From Balamuthia mandrillaris (Eukaryota > Discosea > Longamoebia > Balamuthiidae), in contig JAVKOQ010000068.1 of assembly GCA_031835245.1 (NCBI GenBank), positions 1 through 64,000 on the forward strand: a stretch of 64,000 bases of DNA, read 5' to 3'. The stretch's first letter is position 1. The number at the start of each line of letters is the position of its first letter. Shown piece by piece: positions 10,237-20,700 of the stretch. Both the position numbers and the translations under genes were made by a program. The notes under the pieces were generated by a model. The model did no database searches. It was not told the origin of the DNA and saw only the letters and a list, made by a program, of their open reading frames with translations.

Positions 10237-10552
10237 ACTCTCCATTTTTCACTTTTAGAAAGCACGAAAAAAGAAGCGAGTTCGTTTAAAGTTTGTTTTG
10301 TTATTGTATTCTCCTTCTTTCTTTTTGTTGTTTCTTCAAAGCAAAGTGTTTGCTTGCTAACGCTTATGCACAAAAAAAAAAAACAAATCTACACAAATCA
10401 CATACACACACATCATTACACACTTCTTTTTCTTTCTCTCTCTCCAAGAAAGAGAGAGAGGAGGAGGGAAAAAAGAGAGCGAAACAGAAACGAACATCAT
10501 TCGCTCCGCCAACGTCAAGACTCTCGTTGTCGTTGTCGCCGCGCCTCCTGCT
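10237..10552. other. 3' intergenic region
   Basis: About 315 bp between convergent stops of SKA1 and the Q/N-rich gene. A/T-rich with CT and GA simple tracts (10430-10480). No gene seen. Confidence 0.4.
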
Positions 10553-11311
10553 TCATAGGATGAGCATGCCTCGCAAGAAGAGGTCGTACTCCTCATCGGT
10601 GAAGCTTCGGGTGGGCCTCAACGGCGTCTCCAAGGGGGTCGCATAGCTGAACAGCGCCCTCTCCTTGTGCTGTTTGATCGGCACGGAAACGGAGCGTTGC
10701 GGCGGTTGGTCCTGTTCCGGTTGTTGCGGTCGCTGTTGGAGTTCTCGGCTGTTCCTTCGGCTGCTGGCCCTGAAGGAGTTCCTTCGTCGTTTCTTCTTGT
10801 GCATAAGGGTCCGTTCCAGCTCTCTCTGGATGCGTTGCTCCTCCTCGTCCTCCTCCACGGCCATAAGTACCTCCTCCACCGCTTCCATTTCCTTCCTTGT
10901 GGCCTCTTGCCTCTTCTGCGGTGGCTGTTGTTGTTGGGCGTTGTTGGTGTTGTAGTTGATCAGCATGGCCTCGAGACCTTCCGACGAGGAGGATGCTCTT
11001 CGCAGGTAGGACGGGCTGTTGTGCAGGGTCACGTCCTCCCATCGTTGGATCTGTTGTTGATGCTGTTTGTTGTCAAAGGCAGAGAGTCGGTTGGCAGGGT
11101 TGCTGTTGTTGTTGTTGGCGATGGCGTTGTCGAGAGAAGAGAGAAGAGCGTTGGCGGCGTTGGTGTTGGCGGCGGCAGTGGCGGGGGCGTGGGATGGTTG
11201 TTGTTGTTGAGCGACCGCGGCTCGAGTGGCGCTCTTCAGCATGCTGAAGGAGGGGTAGCCGCCAGTCGACTTTTGAAAAGTGGTAGCAATCTTGGTGGAG
11301 GCGTTTTGCAT
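10553..11311 (-). CDS. Hypothetical Q/N-rich, low-complexity protein
   Basis: Single open frame of about 253 aa from ATG 11311. Upstream in-frame sequence exists, but it is homopolymer-rich and looks like 5' UTR. The protein is rich in Q, N, A and R. A charged helical stretch (RKEMEAVEEVLMAVEEDEEE) lies in the middle, followed by a basic segment KKKRRRNSFRASSRRNSRE that could be a nuclear localisation signal or phosphorylation cluster. The end has a more ordered look: PLRPTRSFTDEEYDLFLRGM. No known domain is recognised. Of the overlapping antisense frames this one has the better amino-acid composition. Confidence 0.5.
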   Translation of the reverse strand: MQNASTKIATTFQKSTGGYPSFSMLKSATRAAVAQQQQPSHAPATAAANTNAANALLSSLDNAIANNNNSNPANRLSAFDNKQHQQQIQRWEDVTLHNSPSYLRRASSSSEGLEAMLINYNTNNAQQQQPPQKRQEATRKEMEAVEEVLMAVEEDEEEQRIQRELERTLMHKKKRRRNSFRASSRRNSRELQQRPQQPEQDQPPQRSVSVPIKQHKERALFSYATPLETPLRPTRSFTDEEYDLFLRGMLIL

Positions 11312-12765
11312 TTTTTTTTTTTCAGCAGATGAAGATCGAGTATGAGTGAGGTGGAGTGGGGTTGGGGGAAAAAAAAAAGTAGTGGAGCAGTGAGTGAGTG
11401 TGGTGTGTGTTTTTTCTCTTTCTTTGTGCAAAGAGAAAAAGAGAGTTCAAATACGAAAAAAAAAAATATATGGGGAGGAGAGGAGAGGAACAAGTTCCCG
11501 GAAATTTCTTGTTATGCTTCGGTCACGCGGAAAATTGGTCGTAAGTTTCCCCGCGCTCCGCTACTTTTTTTTTTGGGTGTGTTTGGTGTCGACGTGTCGA
11601 AAAAAGTCAAAAAAAAAAAAAGTAGTGGAAAGTGCAAAAGAAAAAGTTTTTGGATGTTTGTTTGGATGGATGGATGGATGGGTATGTGTTGATACAAAAA
11701 AAAATAGTAGTAGGAAGTAGCGAAATGAGGTGGTGAACAACAACAACAGCGGAAGAGAGATGGAGAAGATGGAGAGAAAGAAAAGGGTTGGTCGGGTGTT
11801 TCAACAACAGAGAGAAGAACAAGGAAGGAAGAGGCCTCTTTGTGGAAGGAGGTGTGTGTGGTTTTGGTTCGTGTGTTTTTGTTTTTTTTTTTAAGTTTCC
11901 AACAAGAAAGAAAAAGAAAATAAAGGGCCGCTATAAATAAATAAAAAAAAAGCGCTTCGGGGGGAGGAGAGGAGTCCAGAGAGAGAAAAAAAGGAAGAGG
12001 ACACGGTGTCAATCCGTCTCTTTTTCTTTGCTTCGTATGAGGACAACGCCACGTATCCTGGCGCCAAATGGGGGAGAGATGCAGGGTCGAAAAACGTCCA
12101 TGTCATCCTCCTGTCCTTCTGTCTTTGTCAATACAAACCCCTTCCATAACGGGCCTGCCGTTAAACTTCTTTGAAATTCACCAAATGAGCCAATAGTATG
12201 CGGCCACGCGTATTGGACCGCGCGGTGATTGGGCAAATTGGAAACTTTTCCAGAGAAAAAACTTAGCAAGTCCAACGCAGCATTCTGTTTGGTTGGCGCT
12301 GCCGTCGTGCTCGTTTTACTTGTCTTCTGTTTCCTCCTCGTGCCGCGTCACCAGAACAGGACTTATCTTGAACAGTTGATCTTCGAATGGCGGTGCCGTG
12401 TGTGGCTGTCGACAAATAACGCGAAAAGGACAACCACGTCAGCAACAAAGACTCATCTGGAAAAACGTTGATCTACAGGTCGGCTGATGTCATGGGAGGT
12501 CTGACGTAAGCAGGTGTCGACAAAAAGGTAGGCCAGGAAAAAGAAAGAAAAAGAAGAAAAGAAAGAGAAAAGCAAACGTTCGCCTTCCTGTGGCGAGGAC
12601 ACCCAAAGTTTTCTTCCTTCGCAGAAAAAAAGATAGAGAAAGAAGGAAGAAGATTTTCCGTTTGCCCATTTCTTCTTTTTTTTCGGAATAGATAAGCAAT
12701 TTTTATTGTTCTCCCAACGAACAACAAAAACATCGAGTACGAGCGTTGGAAAAAAAAAAACAACA
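11312..12765. other. 1.45-kb intergenic region with promoter-like elements
   Basis: No convincing gene. 11312-12000 is dominated by A, T and GA homopolymeric sequence. 12180-12245 contains four CCAAT-box motifs. GTCGAC occurs at 11588, 12418 and 12516, CACGTCAGCAA near 12434 and TGACGTAAG at 12502. The region probably carries the promoters of the two divergent genes. Short frames at 12009-12275 (-) and 12229-12471 (+) lack ATG starts and are not called. Confidence 0.45.
12190..12241. promoter_or_regulatory. Cluster of four CCAAT boxes
   Basis: CCAAT at 12190-12194 and inverted ATTGG at 12212-12216, 12228-12232 and 12237-12241, within 52 bp of GC-rich sequence. CCAAT is the NF-Y recognition pentamer, and clusters like this are typical of eukaryotic promoters. 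Confidence 0.5.
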
Positions 12766-15700
12766 ATGAATCCCGACCCGAGGCAAAGGATTAGCTCCTG
12801 GTTTTCAGACGATCTCTCTGAAGCTCAACCCGTTGTCGCAGGAGGAGGTGGCGGTGGTGAGTGCGCATTTTTTTTTCCATTTGTGTCTGTGCTACCTTGA
12901 TTGATTTTTATTTTGGCTTTTATTGGGCAGCGCCACATTATGGCGGACCTCATCATCATGAGCCGGCTTCCTTTGGTCAGAGAGGTGGAAGAGGAGGAGC
13001 GCGAGGAGGAGCCAGTCGAGGTGGAAGAGGAGGCAGAGGCGGAGGTAGTCGAGGCGGGCGGAGAGGTGGCAGCGGAGGCCGAGGAGGAGGAGGAGGCTTC
13101 GCCCTCGTCCCTGATAGAGACGAACCTCCGTTTGGAGGCTTGTCCTCTTCCGTTCCTTCCTCTTTTTCTCCCTCGTCGTCGTCTTCTTCCCCTTTTGCCG
13201 CTGGACCAGCAAAGAAGTTTAACAAGAGTCGAAAACAACAGCGAAAACGAAACGAAGGAGAAGGAGATGAAGAGGAGGAGGAAGAGCTTGAAGTATCGTC
13301 ACCGCCAGAAGAAAGAAAGAACAGAGGCAAACCAAACGCAAAAGCGGATGCTGGACGCACCCGATCACGTAGTCTTGGCAAACCTGCTGCTGCCGCTGCT
13401 GGAGGAAACAACAGCAATGAAGACGAGAACAAGACGAACAACAAGAGCAAGAAGAAAATAACAACCACCACGACAACAACTACCACCGTGTTGAAGGCCA
13501 AAGGAGTGGTTCGCGCTAAGAGAAATAAGAAGGGTGAAGCCGCAAAAGGCGATGAAGATGCCGCCGCAACCAGACCTCAAAAGGAAGATAGGCAGAGACA
13601 GAAGAACAAGAGGCAAGGACGAGGTGGTGCAACTGAGGAAGGTCGCGCACGAAGGAAGCGAAAGAGCCGATTCGAGCAACATCTTAGTCCTGAAGAAGTT
13701 GAAAAGGGCCTAGCGGTAATTTTTCCTGTCATGTTTCTTTCAATGGTACCTTTATTCGTTTTTGAGCTGAAGATAAGTTCATGCTATTAGGACGGAAGCT
13801 TGCACAAAGGCCTCCTTAGAGTAAATCCTCATCGCACAAGGCTTGCTTATGTCACCGCAGAAGGCTTCGAGAGGGACATCCTTTTGGAAGGCATTCATGC
13901 CAGGAACAGAGCTTTTGATGGAGACACAGTCGTCGTTCGGATTTTGGAAACCCGAAAGGAAGGTGGTGACAGCAAAGCCTCTTCCTCCTCTGCTTCTGGA
14001 AAGAGGAAACAGGAAGAGCCGAAGGAGAAGGCTAAAGAGTCGACAGAAGAGACGCAACAACCTCATCAAGAAGATGACTCCCAGTCGGAAGGAGAGGAGC
14101 TGTTATTGGGCAGAAGAAGCAGGATAGAACGAGAAGAAGACGATAAACTCGTGGATCAAAGCATTCAGCTTCATGACTATAGTGCTGCAGAGGAAAGAGC
14201 AGAAGAACAAGACCGCGCTATACGTGGTGATGAAGACGATGAGATGTTCTCGGAACTTCGTAAAGAAATAGAGCAGAACTTAGATGATGAAAGTGATCAC
14301 CCCGATGACGATCGCGCTCCAGAAGCCAAGGTTTCTATCTCCGAAAAGGAAGATGAGGATGAGGAAGAGGATGAGGATGATGAAGTGGACGAAGACGCGG
14401 CGGTTGAGTCCGAAGATGAAGAAGCGGAAGAAGAACCCGGACAAGAAAAGGGTGAAGAAGCACCTCGCAGCGTTGGCAAAGTTGTAGCCATCTTGGAAAG
14501 CAAACACGCTGTACAAATGGTGGGATACCTAAAGCCATGCGGCGATGGCGACGAGGAATTAGGCGTCGACAACTACTTGGCCTTTTTCGTGCCACTGGAA
14601 AAGAAGATGCCCCGTGTCTTAGTTCCCGTGAAGAACTTGCCTCCGGGATTCCTCAAGGCCCGCTCAGACTTGACCGACAACCTCTTCGTTGGTATCATTG
14701 AACGATGGGAAATTACTGACAGTCATCCTAAAGGCAAGTTGCTTCGAAACTTGGGCAAAGCTGGAGATACGGAGGTGGAGATGAGAGCTTTGTTGGAGGA
14801 GGCGGAGATCTATTGGACCGAAGATTTTCCGGAAGACGCATTGGCTTGTCTTCATTCCAAGCTTCGACGTTTGGAGGAAAGTCGTCAATATGAGGAAGGA
14901 GCAGTGAGCAACGACAAAGTCGAGCAGAAAGAAGAAGGCGCAAAACCAAAACCACAAGAACAAGAGTGGGAAAACTTTGAGATTTCGGCGGCTGAAGTTG
15001 CCCGTAGACGTGATCTTAGGGACACCTGCGTCTTTAGCATCGATCCAGCAACTGCCAGAGACCTTGACGATGCTCTCTCCATCACTCCTCTTTCTCCTTC
15101 GGAGGATGCCAGTGGCCACCAATGCTACGAAGTGGGTGTTCACATCGCCGACGTGACTTTCTTTGTCGAGCCGGATACCGCTCTGGACAAGGAGGCCAGA
15201 AAGAGGGCCACCACTGTCTACCTTGTTCATAGGAACATTCCGATGTTGCCCCGTATTCTGTGCGACAACATGTGCAGTTTGGTGCCTGGTGTTGACAGAG
15301 TTACCTTCTCTGTCATGTGGAAGATGAACGAGGAGGGCGTTATTCAAGGTGAACCTTGGTTCGGAAAGACGGTACCTTTTCCTGCTTTCTTTGCTTTCCT
15401 TCGCATTTATACCTGTTTATTCTCTAACCGATACCTCTATTTAGATTATTCGTTCTTCGGCCAAGTTAGACTATGACACGGCTCAAGAGATGCTCTTAGG
15501 AAACTTCCATGAAGAAGACTATGTACAACCACATGACCCCCAGCAACAAAAAACCAAAGAAGAAGGCGAAGAAGCAGAACAAACTTCTGCCAAAAAACAT
15601 CCTTTCTTCAAGTGGGATAATCAAAGCAAGTACACTCTGCAAGACATCAACAAGGACGTCCAGATTTTACACAAAATGGCGACCCACATGCGACACAGAA

Positions 15701-17111
15701 GATACCAAGAGGGCAGCATGAACATCGACACCAAAGAAATGGCTTTTGAGTTGGATGAAAACGGACGTCCCGTCTCTACTCGCGCCTACGTACAAAAGGA
15801 AAGCAATTGGTTGATCGAGGAGTTCATGTTGCAGGCCAATCGCTCCGTTGCTGAAAAGATCTACCAGGTCTTCCCTAATGCCTCCTTGTTGAGGAGACAT
15901 GCTCCCCCTCAAGGTATAGTTTCCTTTTCCTCTTTCTCTCTCTCTCTCTCTCTTTCCTCTCTTTCTCTCTTTCTCTCTTTCTCTCTTTCTCTCTTTCTCT
16001 CTCTCTCTTAATAACAAATTAAAAACAGAGAGGAAACTGAAAGAGTTTTTGGACATGTGCAAGAGCCTAAACATCGCGATGGATGCCAGCAGCACTACCT
16101 CTTTCGAGGCATCCATGCAAGAGATCCGAAACATGGCCAACTCTGACATTGCGTTGGTGATATCTGCATTGGCTCTTAAACCCATGAGCACCGCCAAATA
16201 TACTGCTACTAATCCTGACCTCGAGTTAGCTTACTACCGCCACTATGCTCTGGCCTTTGATCTTTACACTCACTTTACTTCACCTATTCGGTACTTTTCC
16301 TTCTTTCCTCTCACTCTTCTCTCTTAATCTAACTCGTCGTTTTGTTTGCAATTCAATTTTCAATTTTTAACACTAATATCTTCTCTCCTCCCTACAAAGA
16401 CGATATCCGGACGTGGTGGTGCATCGCATATTACACGCTTATCTGCAGCACCAAGACGCGCCTTTCGGACAGGAGGAGTTGGAAGAGATCGCCACCAACT
16501 GTAACGAACGCAAGCACAAGGCCGACAAAGCCCAAGAGAAATGCGACCTTGTTTTCCTGTGTATGCTCTTGCAAGACAATCCTGAAAATGAGGAAGACGC
16601 TATTGTTTTGGAAACCAGCGCCAAGTACTTTATTCTCTTCTCTTTCTCTCCGTTCTTCCTTCTGCTCTTTCCTCTTCATCCACTAACTAATTTACTCTAT
16701 AAAGAACATTTACGGTATTAGTGCTTCGTTACGGCTTTGATGACAAAGTCTTCGTGGAGGATATTCCAGCAGAGTCCACTCAACACCGCGAAGAGGAGCA
16801 GTCGCACCTCATCACGTGGCCCGACGGCACTACCACTCTTATAAAGCCCTTCTCCCGCATCAAAGTCCGATTGGTGCCGGACCTCAAGAAGAAGCCCATC
16901 GACGTGCGCATCCGTTTATTGCCCCCCGGAGGAGCGGAGCTCATGAAAGAGTTTGAGGAGAAGATGAAAGAGAAGAAGAGGCAAAAAGAAGAGGAAGGAG
17001 GAGAAGGAGGAGAGGAAAAGAGGAAAGGGCAAAGAGGAGGAGGAGGGAAGAAGAGAGGCAACGGAGAAAGGGATCAAGCTACGCGCCAGCGTGTTGAACA
17101 AACTGTATATA

Positions 17112-17147
<36 letters not shown>

Positions 17148-17760
17148 CCTCTCTCTCTCTCCCTGGTATACGCTTTGAAACTAACTTTACAGCAAATAGA
17201 TTGAGGAGTTCATGAGAGATAACACGGCGGAGACTTACAGCTTCCCGGCAAACTTGAGCAGCTTTGAGCGTTTGGTCGTGTACGAAACGGCTGAGCGAAA
17301 GGGTCTCTCCCACTTTACCCAAGGCAAGCGCTTCCAACGCGAGCGAACGATCGTGGTCTCCAAAGTATCGAACAAAAAGAAAGTGGATAACAGAGAAGGA
17401 GGAAGGGAAGGCAGAGGAAGAGGAGGAGGTAAACCCGGGCAAGCAAGAAAGCAACAGCCACAACGAGAAGGCAGTGAAAGTGATGACAGTGAGGAGGAGG
17501 AAGAAACAGAGGAAGAAGAGACCAAGGAACAAAAAGGAAAGAAGAAGAACGGGCCACCACGAAGAAGACCGAAGAGAGGAGGCCAGAAGAAACGATCGGA
17601 AGAAGAGGAGGAAGATGGAGAAAGTCATCCTCACAAAAAAGTGACGACACAGAAGAAACAGAAGGCACAACAATACAGGCTCAAGGACAAACATAAAGTC
17701 GCCAAAGCCAACAAGCCTGCCTCTGCTGTAAACGGCGAAGCCAACCATCAACAACCGTAG
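12766..17760 (+). CDS. DIS3L2-like: DIS3L2-like 3'-5' exoribonuclease with N-terminal RGG and C-terminal R3H domain
   Basis: Processive 3'-5' RNA-degrading enzyme of the RNase II/RNB family. Eight exons (12766-12856, 12931-13715, 13791-15371, 15445-15913, 16029-16290, 16400-16624, 16705-17104, 17200-17760) close to 1457 aa. Order: RGG-rich tract (residues about 40-80), basic low-complexity linker, cold-shock domain (KGLLRVNPHRTRLAYV), long acidic insert, second cold-shock domain, RNB domain, S1-like domain, charged linker, R3H domain, basic tail. There is no PIN domain, which separates it from DIS3. The catalytic motif SIDPATARDLDDAL has all four metal-binding aspartates and is closest to DIS3L2 and RNase [18 protein letters not shown] is also present. 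The R3H segment IEEFMRDNTAETYSFP to FTQGKRFQRERTIVV is unusual for this family. The stop is 36 bp from the convergent RecQ stop. Confidence 0.88.
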
Positions 17761-17770
17761 AAATAACATA

Positions 17771-17776
17771 AATAAA
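17771..17776 (+). terminator. Polyadenylation signal AATAAA
   Basis: AATAAA eleven bases after the DIS3L2-like stop, inside the 35-bp gap to the RecQ stop. The two transcripts must therefore overlap at their 3' ends. Confidence 0.45.
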
Positions 17777-17795
17777 CGCATGTTGGTTGGCGTGA

Positions 17796-20700
17796 TTATT
17801 CAGAAGGATTATAACGATACTTGTTCAGATTTGTGGCACTAGGACTTCGTTGTGTTGTTGTCGCTCCACGAGAGGCGGGTTTTGGGTACACTGGAAGTAT
17901 TGCTGATGCGGGCGTCGAAGCCGTGCTAGCAAAACTCGAAGGTGCAGCAGCCCCTCTGCCTCCTCTATAACCCCCACCTCCTCTTCCTCCTCCTCGGTAA
18001 CTTCCTCCTCGTGATGTTTTCTGAGATGATGAAGCAGAGAAAGAAAGAGGCAACTGTCTTCCTCGAGAAGTAGAAGAAGAGGAAGAGAAGGTGGGCGGTA
18101 CATGATTATTGGAAGAAGAGGCGGATGAAGAAGAAGGCGGTCTTCGAGAGGGAACAAAATCAGGATCTGCTGCGACATCGTCGTCGACGGCGATTACGTT
18201 GCTGTTGGTTTGGGCGCGGCGAGCGCAGGCGTTCCTGTTGAGAGCGGCCCATTCTCCTGTATTCGTAGATGCCGGTTGATATATAGTTTCTTCCGCATTT
18301 AAATCGATCAGATTCGAACTTGACCTGTTAATTTAAAAAAAGAGGGTTAAAAAAGCGAGAGAAAGGAGACAAGAGAAGAAAGACAAACGATTGCTTGGAC
18401 AAGTTTTTGGCTTTGATAAGCCGCGCTTGTGGATTTCTGTCCAAAAAGTCGGAGATGACGGAGGTGAAGCGTTCGCCATAGCTTTGCAGTTTCTTCTGAG
18501 AGACGCCGCTGATAGCTTGGAACTCTCTCATGTTGGTCGGCATCAGTCGTGCGATTTCTAACAGTTCGCTGCTGCTGAAAATCATGTATGGCATCAAGCC
18601 CAACGTCGACTCGCTGCATAACTATTTAAAAAATAAAAATAAAAATTAAGAAAAGGAAGAGAAAGGGCTGTTGTTCAAAAGAACAAACCTTCTTTCGCAA
18701 CTCTTGCAAAATCTCAAACAACTCCTCAGTGGTAGAATCCTGATGCCCCGCAGCCGGCGTGGCACGCGGCGGCGGCGCCATCTCCGTGGTGGCCCGTTTG
18801 CTCTGGAATGAAAGTTTGACGGGCAGGTGTCCTTTCTCGAGGTTGCTCGCACGAGGACCCAACTTGATGTGAGCGACAATGCTGCCGTATTGTTGCTGCA
18901 CCGAGAATTCCTCAGCGAGAATGCCGTCCAATACAAGTTGATGTAGGAGCCGCTCGCAGTCCAGTTTTGTTAATCCTTTTCCTGTTTGTTAAATATACAA
19001 GATGAGAACAAGAGAAAGAGAAACGAAACACGAAGCTGAAAGCGAAAGGATAATAGAAGGAAATAAGAATTCAAACCTTTTCCTTGACTACGAAGATTAG
19101 TAAGACCCAATCGAGAAAGTTTGACTTTGATGGCTTTATTGGGGGATCCTCGAAAGACATCACAAACGTGATTGAGAGTGAAGCCACTGCCAATGCAGCG
19201 AACGATGTCGACCACCGCTTTGGCTTCTTCCGTTAAGTCGCGAATGCTAATGCTGGAAGTTGCCGCGTTTCTGCAGTTGTCACAAGTTTGATGGCAGTTT
19301 ATGGGATCGAAACTTTCTCCAAAGTACTTGAAGAAAAAGATTGTTCGTTGGTTAGTTTCAATTCAATTACAACAAGATGAAGCAAAGCAGAAAGTAGAGG
19401 GACAAACCTGAAGTTGAAGCTTCCTTCTACAGTCGATGCGATTCTCGCAAAAGGAGATCACCCTGTAGAGATTATTGATAGAGGTTCGCTTTTGCTCACC
19501 GGTGCTGTTCTCGATGATCATGTGTTGGATTCGAGCCTTATCGGCATATGTATAGTAGAGTATACAACAGGCTTCCACGCCGTCTCTGCCAGCTCTGCCG
19601 CTTTCCTGGTAATAGCCTTCCAATGATTTGGGCAATGTAAAATGGATCACAAATCGCACGTCCGGTTTGTTGATGCCTTGATATTTTGATTGTCCTTGTG
19701 AGTAAAACTTGTTTACAAAAGATGAAAGCAAACAAGAGGAAAAGATACCCATGCCAAACGCAATGGTGGCAACGATGATGTTAACTCGATCGCTGCTCCA
19801 ATCCGTTTGAATTTTTTCTCGCTCTTGATTGGACATACCTGCATGATAGGCAGCTGCATTCATTCGATGATCCTGCAAGTGAAATCAGTAGGTATACGAA
19901 CAGGGGAGAGTTACTGGATATACGAACTGAGTAAAGTTTATCAGCAACGCGTTCGCACTCGTTTCGAGAAAGGCAGTAGATAATGCCAGACATTCCGTGA
20001 TAGTTTTTGGTAATCCATTGCGCTATATCTTTAATGACATTCTTTGATTTCTTTTTGACTTCGTAACTGTTGTTTCGTTGTGTCAACAAACCGAGTAAAA
20101 AAAAGAATACATAAGGAAGCAAAGGAGAAAGAACGTACATGAGATTAGGACGATTGAAGCTCATGCTAAAAGAAATACAGTCACGCAAGCCCAATCCTCT
20201 CAATATATCTGTTTGAACTCTCTTCGTGGCAGTGGCAGTCAAGGCAATCATTGGGACGTCGGGATACTTTTGCTTGAAGAAATGGAGCTCCTGATAGTCC
20301 TCTCTGAACTCGTGCCCCCATTGCGATACGCAGTGGGCTTCATCGACGACCACCCGCTGAAAGTTGCCATTGCGATAGAGATTATCCAATGCGCTTTGGA
20401 ACTTGGGGCTGCGGATGACCTTCTCTGGCGTCACGTATAGCAGCTTGATCTCTGGACGAGAGCAGCGCAGCTCGGTGTAAATCTTGTTAGCCTCGGCCAG
20501 AGGGGTGTCGGCACCGAGGTGTGCTGCTGGAATGCCCAAATGCAGCAAGAACATGACTTGGTCTTGAATGAGTGAGATTAGTGGGGAGATAACAATACTG
20601 ACTCCATCTTGACATACTGCCGGCAACTATGAACACAACAATAAAAGTAAATACAAGAAGCGAAGAAGCACTGAAAAGAGAGAACATACTTGATAGCACA

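Noticed and set aside
10667-11332. Long plus-strand frame opposite the Q/N-rich gene
   Set aside because: It is the antisense shadow of CAG/CAA-rich codons (L, R, V and G repeats) with no ordered domain. The minus-strand frame has the better composition and C-terminus.
12009-12471. Short frames on both strands, one with a hydrophobic stretch
   Set aside because: Both begin with TTG rather than ATG, overlap the CCAAT promoter cluster, and show no homology I can name.
12977-13501. Minus-strand proline-rich frame
   Set aside because: Antisense of the RGG tract of the DIS3L2-like gene. The plus strand carries spliced, domain-containing coding sequence.
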